64,000 nucleotides of DNA, taken from positions 8,060,001 through 8,124,000 of the forward strand of contig CAJFCV020000001.1 in assembly GCA_904066235.2 (NCBI GenBank), in the 5' to 3' direction. Below are positions 51,520 to 62,700 of this stretch, in pieces. How positions within the stretch are numbered: position 1 is the first letter of the stretch; each line of letters opens with the position of its first letter. A program made the translations under genes and the position numbers. The notes beneath the pieces are model-generated. The model made no database searches. It was not told the origin of the DNA and saw nothing but the letters and a program-made list of their open reading frames with translations. Origin of the DNA: Bursaphelenchus xylophilus. Lineage: Eukaryota; Nematoda; Chromadorea; Rhabditida; Aphelenchoididae.

Positions 51520-51906
51520 GGCTCCGGAGCCGGCTCTTGGCTCCGGCTCAGAGCGGCTCCGGCTCCGAGCCGGGAGCCAGAGCCGGAGCCGGAAATTTTG
51601 GGGTCGGCTCCGGCTCCCGAGCCCAAAGTCGGAGCCAGGCTTCCCAGCGGTCAGAAAAGTAAAAATTTCGTGGTCTTGTTAATCCAAATTGCTTGAAAAA
51701 CACTGCGGAGGATGTGACTTGACTGCAAAAACGTCGGCTGTATGATCTCTGGCACTAATAACTTTTATTTTTGGAAAAACTTTTTTAAAAAAACATTTTG
51801 CATAGAAGCCGGGACTCGGAGCCGGAGGCCTTTTTAAATTTTGCACGGAGCCAAGAGCCGGAGCCGGAGCTGCAAATTTGGTCTCGGCTCCGGCTCTGGG
51901 AGCTAA
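51520..51906. repeat. GAGCCG/CGGCTC low-complexity element
   Basis: Two blocks of iterated GGCTCCGGAGCC-type motifs (51523-51640 and 51810-51905) surround AT-rich sequence. A remnant of the right side (GAGCCGGAGCG) follows the fold-back at 52907. Short inverted repeats (GGCATCAGAGATTGCCACGG at 51503 and its complement near 52931) bound the complex, suggesting a GC-rich transposon analogous to the GGCCCG hAT. Confidence 0.65.
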
Positions 51907-52098
51907 CAAGGGAAGTCACTTTTTTCGCAGATCGATCCATACTGGTGACCTAGTGGACTGTGAAGGCCTCAGGCTGTGTAAGAAGAATCTGGCGTCCAAA
52001 AGTGTTTACGGGCCCTGAGGGCAGAGTTATGGCTCATCAAAGTTCGCGCAAAAAAGGTTCCGAAAAGACCCTCCAAAAAAACGGGACCGGAGAAGTGA

Positions 52099-52170
52099 GC
52101 TTCGGTAGCAGAATGGTTCGCAGAGTTTTCTTTTGTCTGGAAGGGCCAGGGTTCGATTCCTCTTCCCGGC
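52099..52170 (+). other. Degenerate tRNA-like sequence, copy 1
   Basis: A 72-nt segment has an A-box-like TAGCAGAATGGTT, a perfect B-box GGTTCGATTCC, and a possible anticodon stem CAGA/TCTG. Acceptor and T stems pair poorly and the anticodon loop is a T-rich run that would act as a Pol III terminator. It is not a functional tRNA gene as read here. It resembles a tRNA-derived SINE head. Confidence 0.45.
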
Positions 52171-52639
52171 AATAACTAAAAATAATATTGTAAGAGTAGC
52201 GTAAGTTACAAAAAAAATTGTTTAAAAATATTTTTGAAAAATATTATTATCTTGTCGTTAAAAATTTGGGGAAATTTGTGAGCTTGGACACGGTGAGGGA
52301 TGCGAGGGCATTTTTCCACCGATGATCTCATTCAATTTCTGGAATAATGCGGCGATTACGGTGGATCAAGACGCCGTATCATTGGAGAAAACTGCGGGAA
52401 CTTTGGCGTAAAGGTTGGACTGGGATTCTCAATATGTATATCTCTGATGTTTTAGAAGACGCCCTTGGTGATGCTGAAGCGTTTGAGTCAAATGCTGGCT
52501 GTCTGGGCAGATGATAAATTTAGTGACGATATGAACAAAATCGTCATTTTTTTAACGACAGGATAATAATATTTTTCAAAAAATATTTTAAAATATTTTT
52601 TTTTTTTTCGCTACTCTTACAATATTATTTTTATTTATT

Positions 52640-52711
52640 GCCGGGAAGAGGAATCGAACCCTGGCCCTTCCAGACAAAAGAAAAATCTGCGAACCACTCT
52701 GCTACCGAAGC
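52640..52711 (-). other. Degenerate tRNA-like sequence, copy 2
   Basis: Inverted partner of 52099-52170, also 72 nt, with a somewhat better A box (TAGCAGAGTGGTT) and the same B box. Same stem defects. Confidence 0.45.
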
Positions 52712-53319
52712 TCACTTCTCCGATCCCGTTTTTTTGGAGGGTCTTTTCGGAATCTTTTTTGCGCGAACTTTGATGAGCCATAACTCTGCCCTCAGGGCCC
52801 GTAAACACTTTTGGACGCCAGATTCTTCTTACACAGCCTGAGGCCTTCACAGTCCACTAGGTCACCAGTATGGATCGATCTGCGAAAAAAGTGACTTCCC
52901 TTGTAAGAGCCGGAGCGCAAATTTTGACCGTGGCAATCTCTGATTGGCATCTGTGATCTCCGGGTGTCACCCCTTAGGAGGGAACCTTTTTCGATTTTGT
53001 GATTGCTCACATAATTGTAAGACTTCTGTACCACACCTATCTTCGACCGTTCCCGAGATACAACCAATTTCCGTCATTTTTTGGCCATCACCATGGCGAT
53101 GAAGGAATTTCTGGATTCCTATAACATATTTGGTATCAAACAAAACGGGAGAGGATTTAAGTAAAAAGTATAATACATAAACCCAAATAGCGGCCACTGA
53201 CACGTCAAAGACTTAAATTTGGGGCGTTCGAAAATTACTACTTTACAGTACGTACTAAATAAGGAAAAAATAACGATCAAAAAGATTAATGCCATTTTCA
53301 AAATCAGCGCCATTGATTA

Positions 53320-53507
53320 CTAGTCGCGTAAAAAAGTCCTGGGATTTTCTCGCGCCCCCCAAATTCCGTCGCCCTCCGAAAAGTTGATTTGTCGCGGGAA
53401 TCGCGCGCGACAATAAGGCAAAATCAACAAAATTGCACTGTGCAAAAGCACTTTTCATGCACAGTGCAGAGTCGCAGAAAAATCCCAGGACTTTTTTCCG
53501 CGACTAG
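53320..53507. mobile_element. 188-bp palindromic MITE, TA-flanked
   Basis: Termini CTAGTCGCGTAAAAAAGTCC and the complement GGACTTTTTTCCGCGACTAG are flanked by TA (53318-53319 and 53508-53509). It contains an inner GCACTGTGCA/TGCACAGTGC inverted pair. No coding capacity. Confidence 0.75.
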
Positions 53508-53935
53508 TATAATAATTTCGACACTTGCACCGAAGAAAACAATACTTGTCGGTTTCCCCAATCGTCTTTTTCCCTAATTGTCGACGTTCCACCGTTTAGA
53601 GATTTCTCCAACACACTATCGGTTGACCGAGCGATTTTAGATATCAAAACCTTTTCGGAAGAACTTTTGAAAACGCGTGGACGATGTAGGCGATGATAAC
53701 AAAAAAAAAACATCTCCTAGCGCGACCCTTGCTTCAGGGACTGCCGAAGTCGCTTCTAATAGCAGACATCTTGAATTGTGAAGTAAAACCACTTTTTTAT
53801 GTGTCTTTCGGTTAATGTAATTTTATTCTACTGCAAATAAAAGAAATAATATGTAAAAATCGTAATACCTGCTGTACATTGTCCGAAAACCCGTCTGTTT
53901 AGAAGAAAATAAAGACCCAGCGATGCTTGGCATTA

Positions 53936-54228
53936 CTAAACGACATTCGACGAACAAAACGGATATAAGCTGCAGTTGTCCATATCGCTGTAACAGAGGA
54001 AGAATGCTGCCACAAAAAATAACAACAGACAAACATGACAAGGCCTAAACTGACTAATTTTAATTAAGGAATACGCTTACCTTTTACTTATTATAAAACC
54101 AATTATGTAAAACCAGAGGAAAAGAGCATGATCAATTAAGAAAGTCGGATGAATAATCGGTTTTGGTATAAGCAGAACAGGTAATAAAAATTGCAAACAA
54201 TACATCTTTGCCGTCAGAGCCCGACTTT
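53936..54228 (-). CDS. Partial three-helix membrane protein, possibly SDHD/CybS-like
   Basis: Two 3' exons (about 54228-54081 and 54053-53936, phase 2) join cleanly and end in a stop. They encode about 88 residues with three hydrophobic segments: YCLQFLLPVLLIPKP, ALFLWFYIIGFIIS and CLLLFFVAAFFLCYSD. The order ESR-...-LLP..L.P-...-IDHAL and the FLCYSDMDNC end recall succinate dehydrogenase small subunit (SER...LLPAAYLNP...MDYSL; LCYFNYHDVGIC). The usual heme-ligand His region is not evident, and I could not find the 5' exon or a mitochondrial presequence. The exon structure is supported; the family is tentative. Confidence 0.45.
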
Positions 54229-56505
54229 CTTGCAGAATAACAATTTCTTCTTATGCTTCTCCGTATCGAAACGCCAAAACATTGTATTCGTTGAGGGAGC
54301 CAAAAAACATTTATTTTGACATGAATCATGGGAGGACATCATCCAAATTGAGTACAAACTGAGTTCGATTACGAACAAGTGTGTATATTAGGTTTCTTCC
54401 CATTACTTTTAAGTCTTCAATGATACTATAATGTTTACTTTATCACTCGATACACACGGATCTTTAGTTCTGACCATTAAAAGTAGAGTCATTCCATTAA
54501 AGCGTTTCCATCCATTCAATCTTCGTCTGTTTCTTTCATTAATGCTGAAATTCAAGTATCATAATAACAGATGTCCTTTACTGACAGCAAAACGTTGCCT
54601 TTAATTTTCGTATGGATAGCTTTCCAAAGTTGCTTTAGGGATTTATGAGTTTTCATCGAGACAAATGGCCTTTTGCATCATGTGGGGACTTCTTTGGCTG
54701 TTTTTGAAAGCGTGCTAAACTTTTAAAGAGTGTTGGGCTTGTTACAGAATTTTGCATTTTGGTTTATAAGAATTTGGAATGACATTACGGAAACCTAGTT
54801 GTTGGTATAATGATTTTATATTTATATAAGATGTTGGGCCTAACTCCAATTAGTGTCGGAGTAAAAGCACACATGGATCGGGGGTTAGGGAATTCTCGAG
54901 ACAGCTCGGGACCGACCTCGGTCATAATAAAAGTCGTAGTAGTGAAGGTACCCGCACTTCTCTCGCTGCGTTCTCTTCCCCCTCTCGTTCCTTTCTCCAC
55001 TGCCCACCTTGATCTCCGAAGGGGTCAGTCGGCGTGAATCAAACGCCTCGAATACGCCATTTTTAGGCGCTCGCTATAGCGGTGGCGACTCACCGTCCAG
55101 TTGGCTGGGGCTGAGAGGGCGCTGCACGAGACCGCCGAGGTTGGGCCGCACCTTCTCCTTCTGTTATGTGTCATTCCTCCTTCACCCTAAGGCCAAATCA
55201 GCTGGCTGAGAGACAACTCGAAAAAAGAAAGACCTCCCCCCCCTGCATTCTTTTTCTCACTTGATCCGTTACTGTTCCGCGCACACGAAATGAGGCCCTA
55301 CCGAAATCAGCAGTGTTTTTCTTTTCTCAACGATGCCTCTTCCTGATTTTGTTTTCAATCCTATAAGCATCACAACGCATCCCCTGTTTCATCTTCTATC
55401 TTCGTTCGTTTCTCGCGCAAAACTCTTCTTTTTTGATGTAACTGGTCGGCGATATTAATTCGTAGTCAGAGAACGTTTCCCCACAACTTAGATTTCTTTC
55501 CTGCTTCAATTTCTTGGGCCGGGGAGTCCCGTTATATTAAGAATTTCCATCATTTTTAATTTAAGATCGGATATAAGTTTGAAATGAAATTAAACCCAGC
55601 TGTTTGTTATTTTTGTGTCAAGATCAAATTTGTTTGCCTCCTCCTATTGGGCCGTGAAATTAAAATCTCGGAATTAAGCCTCTTTGTCTCATAAAATTAA
55701 TGAATTCCCTTGGCCACAAATCTGTTACTAGCCTGCAATTCTAATTATGCTGGTGGTGAGCCTCTTTAGCCTTGGATTTCATTGCCGACCAGAAGTCTTA
55801 ATACCAAACAGTACGGGAAAACTTAAAACAAACTCGGAGAGGAAAACGGCGGTGACTGTTCTGATTAGAGACCACCGTTCTTGGGGCATTTGCGGTGTGT
55901 TTCTCTTCTCCATTTTCGGATTTTGTTTTCGGACGACGGAACAAGAAAAAGCGAAGAGTGCCCCCTCCCCCTCCCATTTTGGGCGAGCGTCGCCAACTGA
56001 CTGGTCCCAGAAATAGGGCCTAACTACTTACACTGCTACAACCACACGCATTTCCTGGCCTGACCTCGCCTCCGGCTTCTTAAGGAAAAGTAAGGGGCGA
56101 TGAGTGCCGCAGAATGAATGGATGAAGGCAATCGGGGCGTGTCAGGCGTCTCCTTTATTACTCCTGACGAGCCAACAACTCGCCCGAGCCTTCAGGCCTT
56201 TGGGATGGAGGATGTCGCACATTGCTGCTTATTTATCAACACATCTTCACCTTCACTCTTTCTCTCTTATCGCATTCCCGGGTGTGCTTAATAGTCCCAC
56301 GTCGGTTCTTTATTCCAAAGAGCTCAATACGGAATTGTTCTTTTTCAAGGGTATTTGGAAAAGAGAAAATTCTCAATGATTTACGTTTAAGATTTAATAA
56401 GCGTTTTATTACTTAATTTGACGTCGTTGCTATCTGCGTATAACGTTTCCTAAAAATGTCATTAAAGGGTCAATGATGTGCGAATAGAGGATACAAAGGG
56501 AGAAG
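54229..56505. other. Intergenic region before the PPP1R16 gene
   Basis: No gene is supported. It is pyrimidine-rich in places (about 54950-55260) and may contain upstream exons or promoter of the gene at 56506, as well as the missing 5' exon of the membrane protein at 53936-54228. Confidence 0.45.
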
Positions 56506-58438
56506 ATGAGCGGCGCGATCAGCGCATTCCTCAGCAACATGAGCGAACCCCCAGACCATGCCCAGCTGATCGGCGAGATGCCCCAAATAGAACGGTTGGC
56601 CATTCAACAACGACTCGAACTAGCTCAACGACGACGGCGAATTCAGAAGATATCGGCCGAACGACGCGAACATCAGCTCCCCCCTCCGCGACCACGAAAT
56701 CCTCGACTTCGGTTCAGTCCCCATGTTGCTCTACTTGAGGCAACAAGTCGAGGCGCATATCACGAAGTTCAAGAACTCTTAGCCAATGGGGCTGATCCTA
56801 ATTCTCACAATGAAGACGGTCTTACGCCACTCCATCAAGTTAGTTCTTATTCGCAACAGATTTGATTTTAGTGTGCAATCGACAAAAATCTCAGAATCGT
56901 CGAGTTGTTACTCCAATACCGAGCAGATGTAAACGCAACTGACACAGAGCTATGGACTCCTCTGCACGCCGCTGCGTGTTGCGGATATCGGGACATTGTT
57001 GCCGTTTTGATTCACCAGTATGTGTTTTCTGGTTTTTTCTCTATACCGCACGTAATATTGATAATTATTGTTTCGCTTTTAGTGGTGCAGACCTACTAGC
57101 AGTAAATGCAGAAGGAAATATGCCATATGACATATGTGACGATGAGGAAACCCTCGATTTAATTGAGACAGAAATGGCAAACAATGGAATAACTCAAGAG
57201 TACATTAACGAACGACGCAGTCAACCAGAAGCCAATATGCTCGACGATATGCGGGCCTTGCATCTAAACCGAGGTCCTTTAAATGCGCGGATGCCTGATG
57301 GATCTACTTATTTACATATTGCAGCAGCCAATGGGTACAGCTCGGTGGCTGCCTTCCTTCTCCGTTGTGGGGTCAATCCTTGTGATAGAGATAATGATTG
57401 CTGGATGCCAATACATGCCGCAGCATCTTGGAGTCAGCCTGAGATCATAGAGATGCTAGTCGATTATGGAGCTGACATCAACGCAAAAACCGCCAACGAC
57501 GAAACGCCGTTGGGTAAGTTTAAATGACGGTAAGGTCCACGAAAGTACCTTATCCCCTTAGGAAAAAAGGGATATAAAGAATTACGCAACCTTTAACAAT
57601 TTTTTGTTTTCAGATCTAGCTACGGATGACCAAACAAAACAAGTAATACAACAACTTCAGCAAAGCGAAGCAAAGAAGAAACGACTTGCGTTCGGTGTTC
57701 GGGATAGTCGAAGGCAATCCAGAAAGTGAGTTGCTTCATAAATGACTATAAATATAAATATAGGCGAAAGAAGTTCGAATCCCCTCAACAACCTCCCTCT
57801 CCCACAGGCCAGGTTGATAATCCTTTCAGCGCCAGGGGGGCAATCAGGCGGCAGTCACTCAGAGATCGGTCTGGAGTAACATTAGCTAGATTGGAAGCGC
57901 AAAAAGAGCAGTCCAACCTCATGAAATCATGGAGCAAAGAAGATGTCTCCGCTACAGTAAGATACCTTCATCATTACAAATAAAGAGAATTCGTAAACAA
58001 TGATCTTGGTTTCAGGATGACATGGGCAATGCCCCCCAAAGAACGCAATCGCTTTCTGATACACGACGAGACTCCCCCAACAAAAGGATATTGAATAAAT
58101 CCAACAAACCCGGAAAGGCTTACGGAGGGGGAGATGAGTGGACGAAGAAGCTGGAAGCCAATGGGAACGATGAGGAAGAAGAAATGGGATTCCGGAGTCT
58201 GCATTCAAGGGGATCCACAGTCAGGAAAAAGAAGAAAGAACGACAAGGTGGGTGAATGCTCAGCACGATCAAACACGTCGACATGAATAATATATTTAAA
58301 TCCGTAAAATTTAAATTCAACGCGGTTTCAGAGATCGAAATGAGTTCCCCATCCCCGACCTCAACCACCGCCCTAAATGGAAAACCGGGTATTTACGGCC
58401 GCTCTGAGAAAAAGATATGTTGTTGTACTATTCTTTGA
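56506..58438 (+). CDS. PPP1R16A: PPP1R16-type (MYPT3/TIMAP) protein phosphatase 1 regulatory subunit
   Basis: Seven exons: 56506-56838, 56872-57017, 57083-57513, 57614-57725, 57764-57956, 58016-58247 and 58332-58438; phases close to 517 aa. The N-terminus has the family segment [20 protein letters not shown], then the PP1-docking motif RLRF at residues 67-70. Ankyrin repeats follow ([59 protein letters not shown]). The C-terminal third is polar with basic Ser-rich segments and ends CCCTIL, a CAAX box (CTIL) predicting geranylgeranylation and membrane attachment, as in vertebrate PPP1R16A/B. Thus it should target PP1 catalytic subunit to membranes. It is convergent with GINS1, 215 bp apart. 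Confidence 0.94.
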
Positions 58439-58653
58439 TTTATGTTATGCTAGATCTGTCGGGTCTTCCTTAGTTGCACTCAACTCACTTACTCTTCCTC
58501 GTCTGAGGGTTGTCACTGTGATAAGTCTTTCTTCTGCCTCTCTTTCATTTATTGTTCCTTTGGAGCCAGAAAATATACTAATTAAACTAAGTAAGTTAAA
58601 AACCGAAACGATGTATAAAGATGAATAAAGTCATATCACAGTTATGTACAGTA

Positions 58654-59453
58654 TTATAAGAGCCTTATGATTTCTTTCCGAATCAAAGGTTCAATGTCGA
58701 TCCGAGGAATGCAGTGCTAAAACGACGCAATAGTAATTTGGCTAAACTCAACAAAAAAGAAATAAAAAACTGACCACCGTCTTGGCTTTCATGACTACCA
58801 CGACTCCATCGATCGTCTCTATTTCTCCATAATCGTGTAATACACTAACCGGAACCAAGTTGTTCTTGGGTGGGTACATGGCATCGATCAGATTTACACC
58901 ATCTGTCTCTTCGTCTACGGCTTTCCCAATATTCTGCTGAAACGAGAACAAGCTCCCAGTGTACTCCTTCAACCACAGCTTCTCTTTGTCCGACATATTT
59001 GCCTAAAAATACAGATGAACAAGAAAATAATAATACTCGGTGCTAACGTAAGAAAGTTAGCAATTACCTGAAAAACGGATGACAACGCCCCAGCATGCGT
59101 CCATTTGAACTCTTTAATCCGTTTTATTCTTTCATTTAAATAGGCGTAAGTAGTTCTTTTTATTCTTTCCATCATTTCCTGCCGAATTCTTATAATTTGA
59201 AATTCAGGGGAATCTGCCGAATTTGTTGTGTTCCTTGTATTTTGTCTAAATCGATAAAATAGAAAACGAAAACTTACATAGCCTCATCATTCAACTCATA
59301 TAGTCGCTTTATTTCTTCGACACAAACAGTCACAACATCATCCCGAAAAGGAGGAAGAAATTCCAAGTCGCTTTGAAGTTCCTTTATAGTTTCGATTATC
59401 TTGTCTATAGGTGTCAAAATCTCATCTGATCCGTTTTTATTCTCTTCGGTCAT
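58654..59453 (-). CDS. GINS1: GINS complex subunit PSF1
   Basis: GINS1 is part of the CMG replicative helicase (CDC45-MCM-GINS). Four exons: 59453-59278, 59245-59068, 59002-58775 and 58716-58654; phases 2, 0 and 0, giving 214 aa (human 196). The A domain includes RTTYAYLNERIKRIKEFKW (human CTVAYLYDRLLRIRALRW). PPKNNLVPVSVLHDYGEIET matches the PPKSLYIEVRCLKDYGEFE linker and B domain. The last exon HCIPRIDIEPLIRKEIIRLL matches the conserved HFLPRWKCEQLIRQG end. The third donor is GTCAGT. The start codon is separated from a MITE (59460-59701) by 6 bases. Confidence 0.93.
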
Positions 59454-59459
59454 GCTCAG

Positions 59460-59701
59460 GGGCCAATGCGCTACCTGAAAGTTTGCTGAAAGTTAGCTGA
59501 AAATGGTAGGGCGCAGCTCGGAAAACTGGCACGGGCGCAGCTCGCATCTCGGGGGCAGCTCGGAAAACAACGTTTCGCAGCTCGCCGGAGCTAAGTTTCG
59601 GCTTGTTTTCGAGCTGCGCCCAAGACGCGAGCTGCGCCCGTGCAAATTCTCCGAGCTGCGCCCTATGATTTTCAGCAAACTTTCAGATAGCGCATTGGCC
59701 C
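59460..59701. mobile_element. 242-bp MITE abutting the GINS1 start, CAG duplication
   Basis: Termini GGGCCAATGCGCTACCTGAA and the complement ending CATTGGCCC are flanked by CAG (59457-59459 and 59702-59704). The arms also share a GGGCGCAGCTCGGA / TCCGAGCTGCGCCC pair. GGGCC ends and CAG duplication match element B, suggesting the same PIF/Harbinger-like group. On the minus strand it carries three TTTCAG motifs (complement CTGAAA at 59475, 59486 and 59497) just upstream of the GINS1 ATG. Confidence 0.85.
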
Positions 59702-62700
59702 CAGTTATAAAAACCGTGATGTAAAAAAAACACTTTTTAAATTGAACGAAACACGAAAAGACGCTTTGCCCATTTTTTTGGCAAAGAAAGATTTTCGTTG
59801 TGAGGCTCAAATCAGCTAGCGGTGAAACAAAGAAATAAATTTGCAAATTTTTCGCAAGTTTGCGAAAAATTGCATGAAAAATTAATTTTTGCATTATTCG
59901 TCGATTTTTTGACACGTGCACGTGAACACGAAAATCTTTATTTTGAATTAAACAATGAGAATTTTGCAAATCTCATTCAACCCGTGGACGTGTTCTCTGC
60001 GACGGTGCCCAATGAGTCCAAGCAGTCTACCTCAAGATCTGGGTGCGGTAGTCGATGAATGTTTCACTGAAGAGAACAAGAAAAATTGTGGAGATATTTT
60101 TTCATGTAAGCGCTTTCCGAGTTTATAGGCTCTTGAAATTGAGATTTTACCGTTCTTTTTTCTGGGCTATAACTTACTTTTATTCGAATGAAATAACAGA
60201 AACAAAAAATAAGATTTTTTTCTACAGGTGACCATTGGCCAAAAATTTGACTGCCTGGGAACTAGAATTTTGTTTTTTGTGCTCTGTTTTATCCCTTCAC
60301 GTCCACTTTTTACAGCAGAATGATTTTCTATGCAGAGTGGCTTCCTTGAAACCTTGTTGTCCCGCTTCTCTTCATATTGTCCCTAAAGCCGAGGTCTACG
60401 GGAATTTTCGTTATTTAAAGCAAATTCTATGGCCGAACTGTCTGGTCTTCCTCTCTTATATTGTGGTGAGCCAGTGTGGTTGTGATTACTCTTGTTATGG
60501 TCAATTGGTAAAGCCAAGTTCTTTATTTGCTCGTACACGGTCCCTTATGTTTTTTGGTAGCGGGACCCAGAAATCTCTTTTGACCAAATATTTTGATAAC
60601 GCTTTGTCCGACTGACTAATGCCTCTTTTTAGTGATGACGCGGTGAGGGTTATTGCTTGCTCCGACTGATGTCGACATGGACACAAGTACTTTGGAACCA
60701 GGGTTTGGCCGTATGTTGCAGGAAGCCTCCAAGACTGTAAGTTACAAATTGGGGAGCAGTCTTGTTTTTTTTCGATGCCGGCGAAATAAAAAGCTCGTGG
60801 AATAAATAAGCGCCACTTTCTAGAGACATGCTTAATGAATAATTGCAGACAAAGAACAGAAATCGAAAAGAGAATGCCATAGAATCTAATTCCGTGGGTA
60901 ATATAAATGTCGGATGCTTTCAAATGGGTTTTTGAAGTGATGTTGTCGTAGTGGGATAGGGGATGACTGGAATGGCCGAGAGAGCGGGAAAGAGAGTGCA
61001 TTTGGTTTTAGACGGGGGCTTCTCCAAGCCGTGCTTTTTCTTGTCCGCATTTGCCTTATTTTATGTCTGTTAGCCCTGAGGGGAGGTATTGAGGAGGGAA
61101 ACGAGGACAAAACAGTCTACCCCCATAAGCCCGGGTTCGGCTACACGAAAAAGTGACTGGAGGCGGGCTGCCTTAGTCCAGGGCCCGCACTCTCTTTTCG
61201 CCTTCCTCCACTCTCGGTTACTGACCGCTGGCTCGTCGCTGACCACTTGACGAAATGCAGGGAGTGTTCTGCTTATTCTGATAATGTTTGGTATCTTGTT
61301 TCTTTTAATTTTATCAGTCCATTTAAAATGTTTCGACTATTTATTGCACACGGTGAATACTGTGTGTTATAAGTTAATATTTGAGTTTTTTTCCGTTTTT
61401 ATTTAAGATTTTCTTATCCTTTTGGTCATAGCTCTTAATGTTCAATGGTGACATGCCGCTAACGAACCTCTCTCTGACTTTTGGGATAGTTTTGTTTAAT
61501 CTGCTTGTGATGACATTTCCTGCGTCCTTACGAAACCTGGACCGATCTGATTAAGTCCGGCTGGATTCCGCAGAAATTATCGACGCAGATGATTACTTTC
61601 ATCTATCTCTAATCCACCTCTTTACCCCATAATCCGCTCTCTCATTTCCGTGTAAATGTTTTGGACTGTCCTTTCAACTGGCTGCAACAGTTCTGGCTGG
61701 GCCTGAATGGGATTATCCCGGGAGTTTATGGATAATATAACTTTACGAATCAGGGGAGAGAAACTCCTTAATTCCGCGGAAACAATGCGGAAATCCGGCT
61801 TGAAGAAGGCCATCAGCGAGAATGTCTTGCGTCATTTGTTTGGGGGGCCAAGACGCCCGCTTTTACGCCTAACAGAGGCCATAATAATTGCTGGAGGTGT
61901 CATTGATTGATTGTGTGCACTTGTTCGACTCCTAGATGCGATTATGTCTTTTTATCTCTTGTCGCAAGGCCGGATTGTGGGGAAAAAGGTGCAGCCGGCC
62001 GGCGAGGGATTGTTGACGTCTACAGTTGCTGTTAATGGGTGTACCCACTCGTTAATTTTGTGCGTATATGATGAACGGCATCCCTGATCTGTATTGGCAC
62101 CTACGTGGTTTATAGAAGGGGGATTTGAGTGTTAACCTCATTGCATTAATGTAACAGTGTTTTCATTGTTTTGTTGGTATCTTTGCTTGTTTCTTTTCTG
62201 TCTGGCCATAGTCCATTTACGAACCAAGGGGAGAACAAAATAGAGATATTCGGCCATGTTCCTTGGGTCGAGAAGAAGGGTCCCGATTGTCTCCAATTAC
62301 TCTAATCGAGGCCATTTTTCAAGCGCTGATTAGAAAGACATGGGCAATTCTTGTGTGGTTATCAATCTTATCCGCTGATAATTTTCTTTGTCTACGAATT
62401 TCATTTTTGGACTCGTTTTGTTTTTTATCTTTCTTACGTGTGAGATGCTGAATTCTTGGCACGTAATTTATACGTAAAAATGAAAATTCACAAGATAAAA
62501 GTCTGAGAAGCATTGTTTTGTTTCTCTCATTGAGTTACACTTTTTTCCGAAAAAACAGAAGATCTCTTATTTTTTCTAATTTAATCTCAATATTACTTAC
62601 AATTCGTTTAAGTTCCCCATTTTTAATGAATGGAAACCACTCTGTATGACTAAATGAAGATAAATAGCAATGCCGAAAGATGAAGTCTGAAGACAAGTTC

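Larger units (their letters stand above)
51907..52903. mobile_element. Fold-back element with TAA duplication and tRNA-like arms
   Basis: Termini CAAGGGAAGTCACTTTTTTC and the complement are flanked by TAA (51904-51906 and 52904-52906). The arms are nearly identical for about 280 bp and each contains a 72-nt tRNA-like sequence. It is inserted in the GAGCCG-rich repeat. A TWA duplication fits PIF/Harbinger-type MITEs. Confidence 0.8.

Noticed and set aside
51361..51696. Overlapping 81-113 aa frames rich in Arg/Pro/Glu
   Set aside because: Mostly translated GAGCCG repeats; only the short GRPRTRW block was kept, as a retroelement relic.
60235..61001. 126-aa plus and 166-aa minus frames
   Set aside because: They overlap on opposite strands, lack recognisable motifs and have no splice partners with closed phase.
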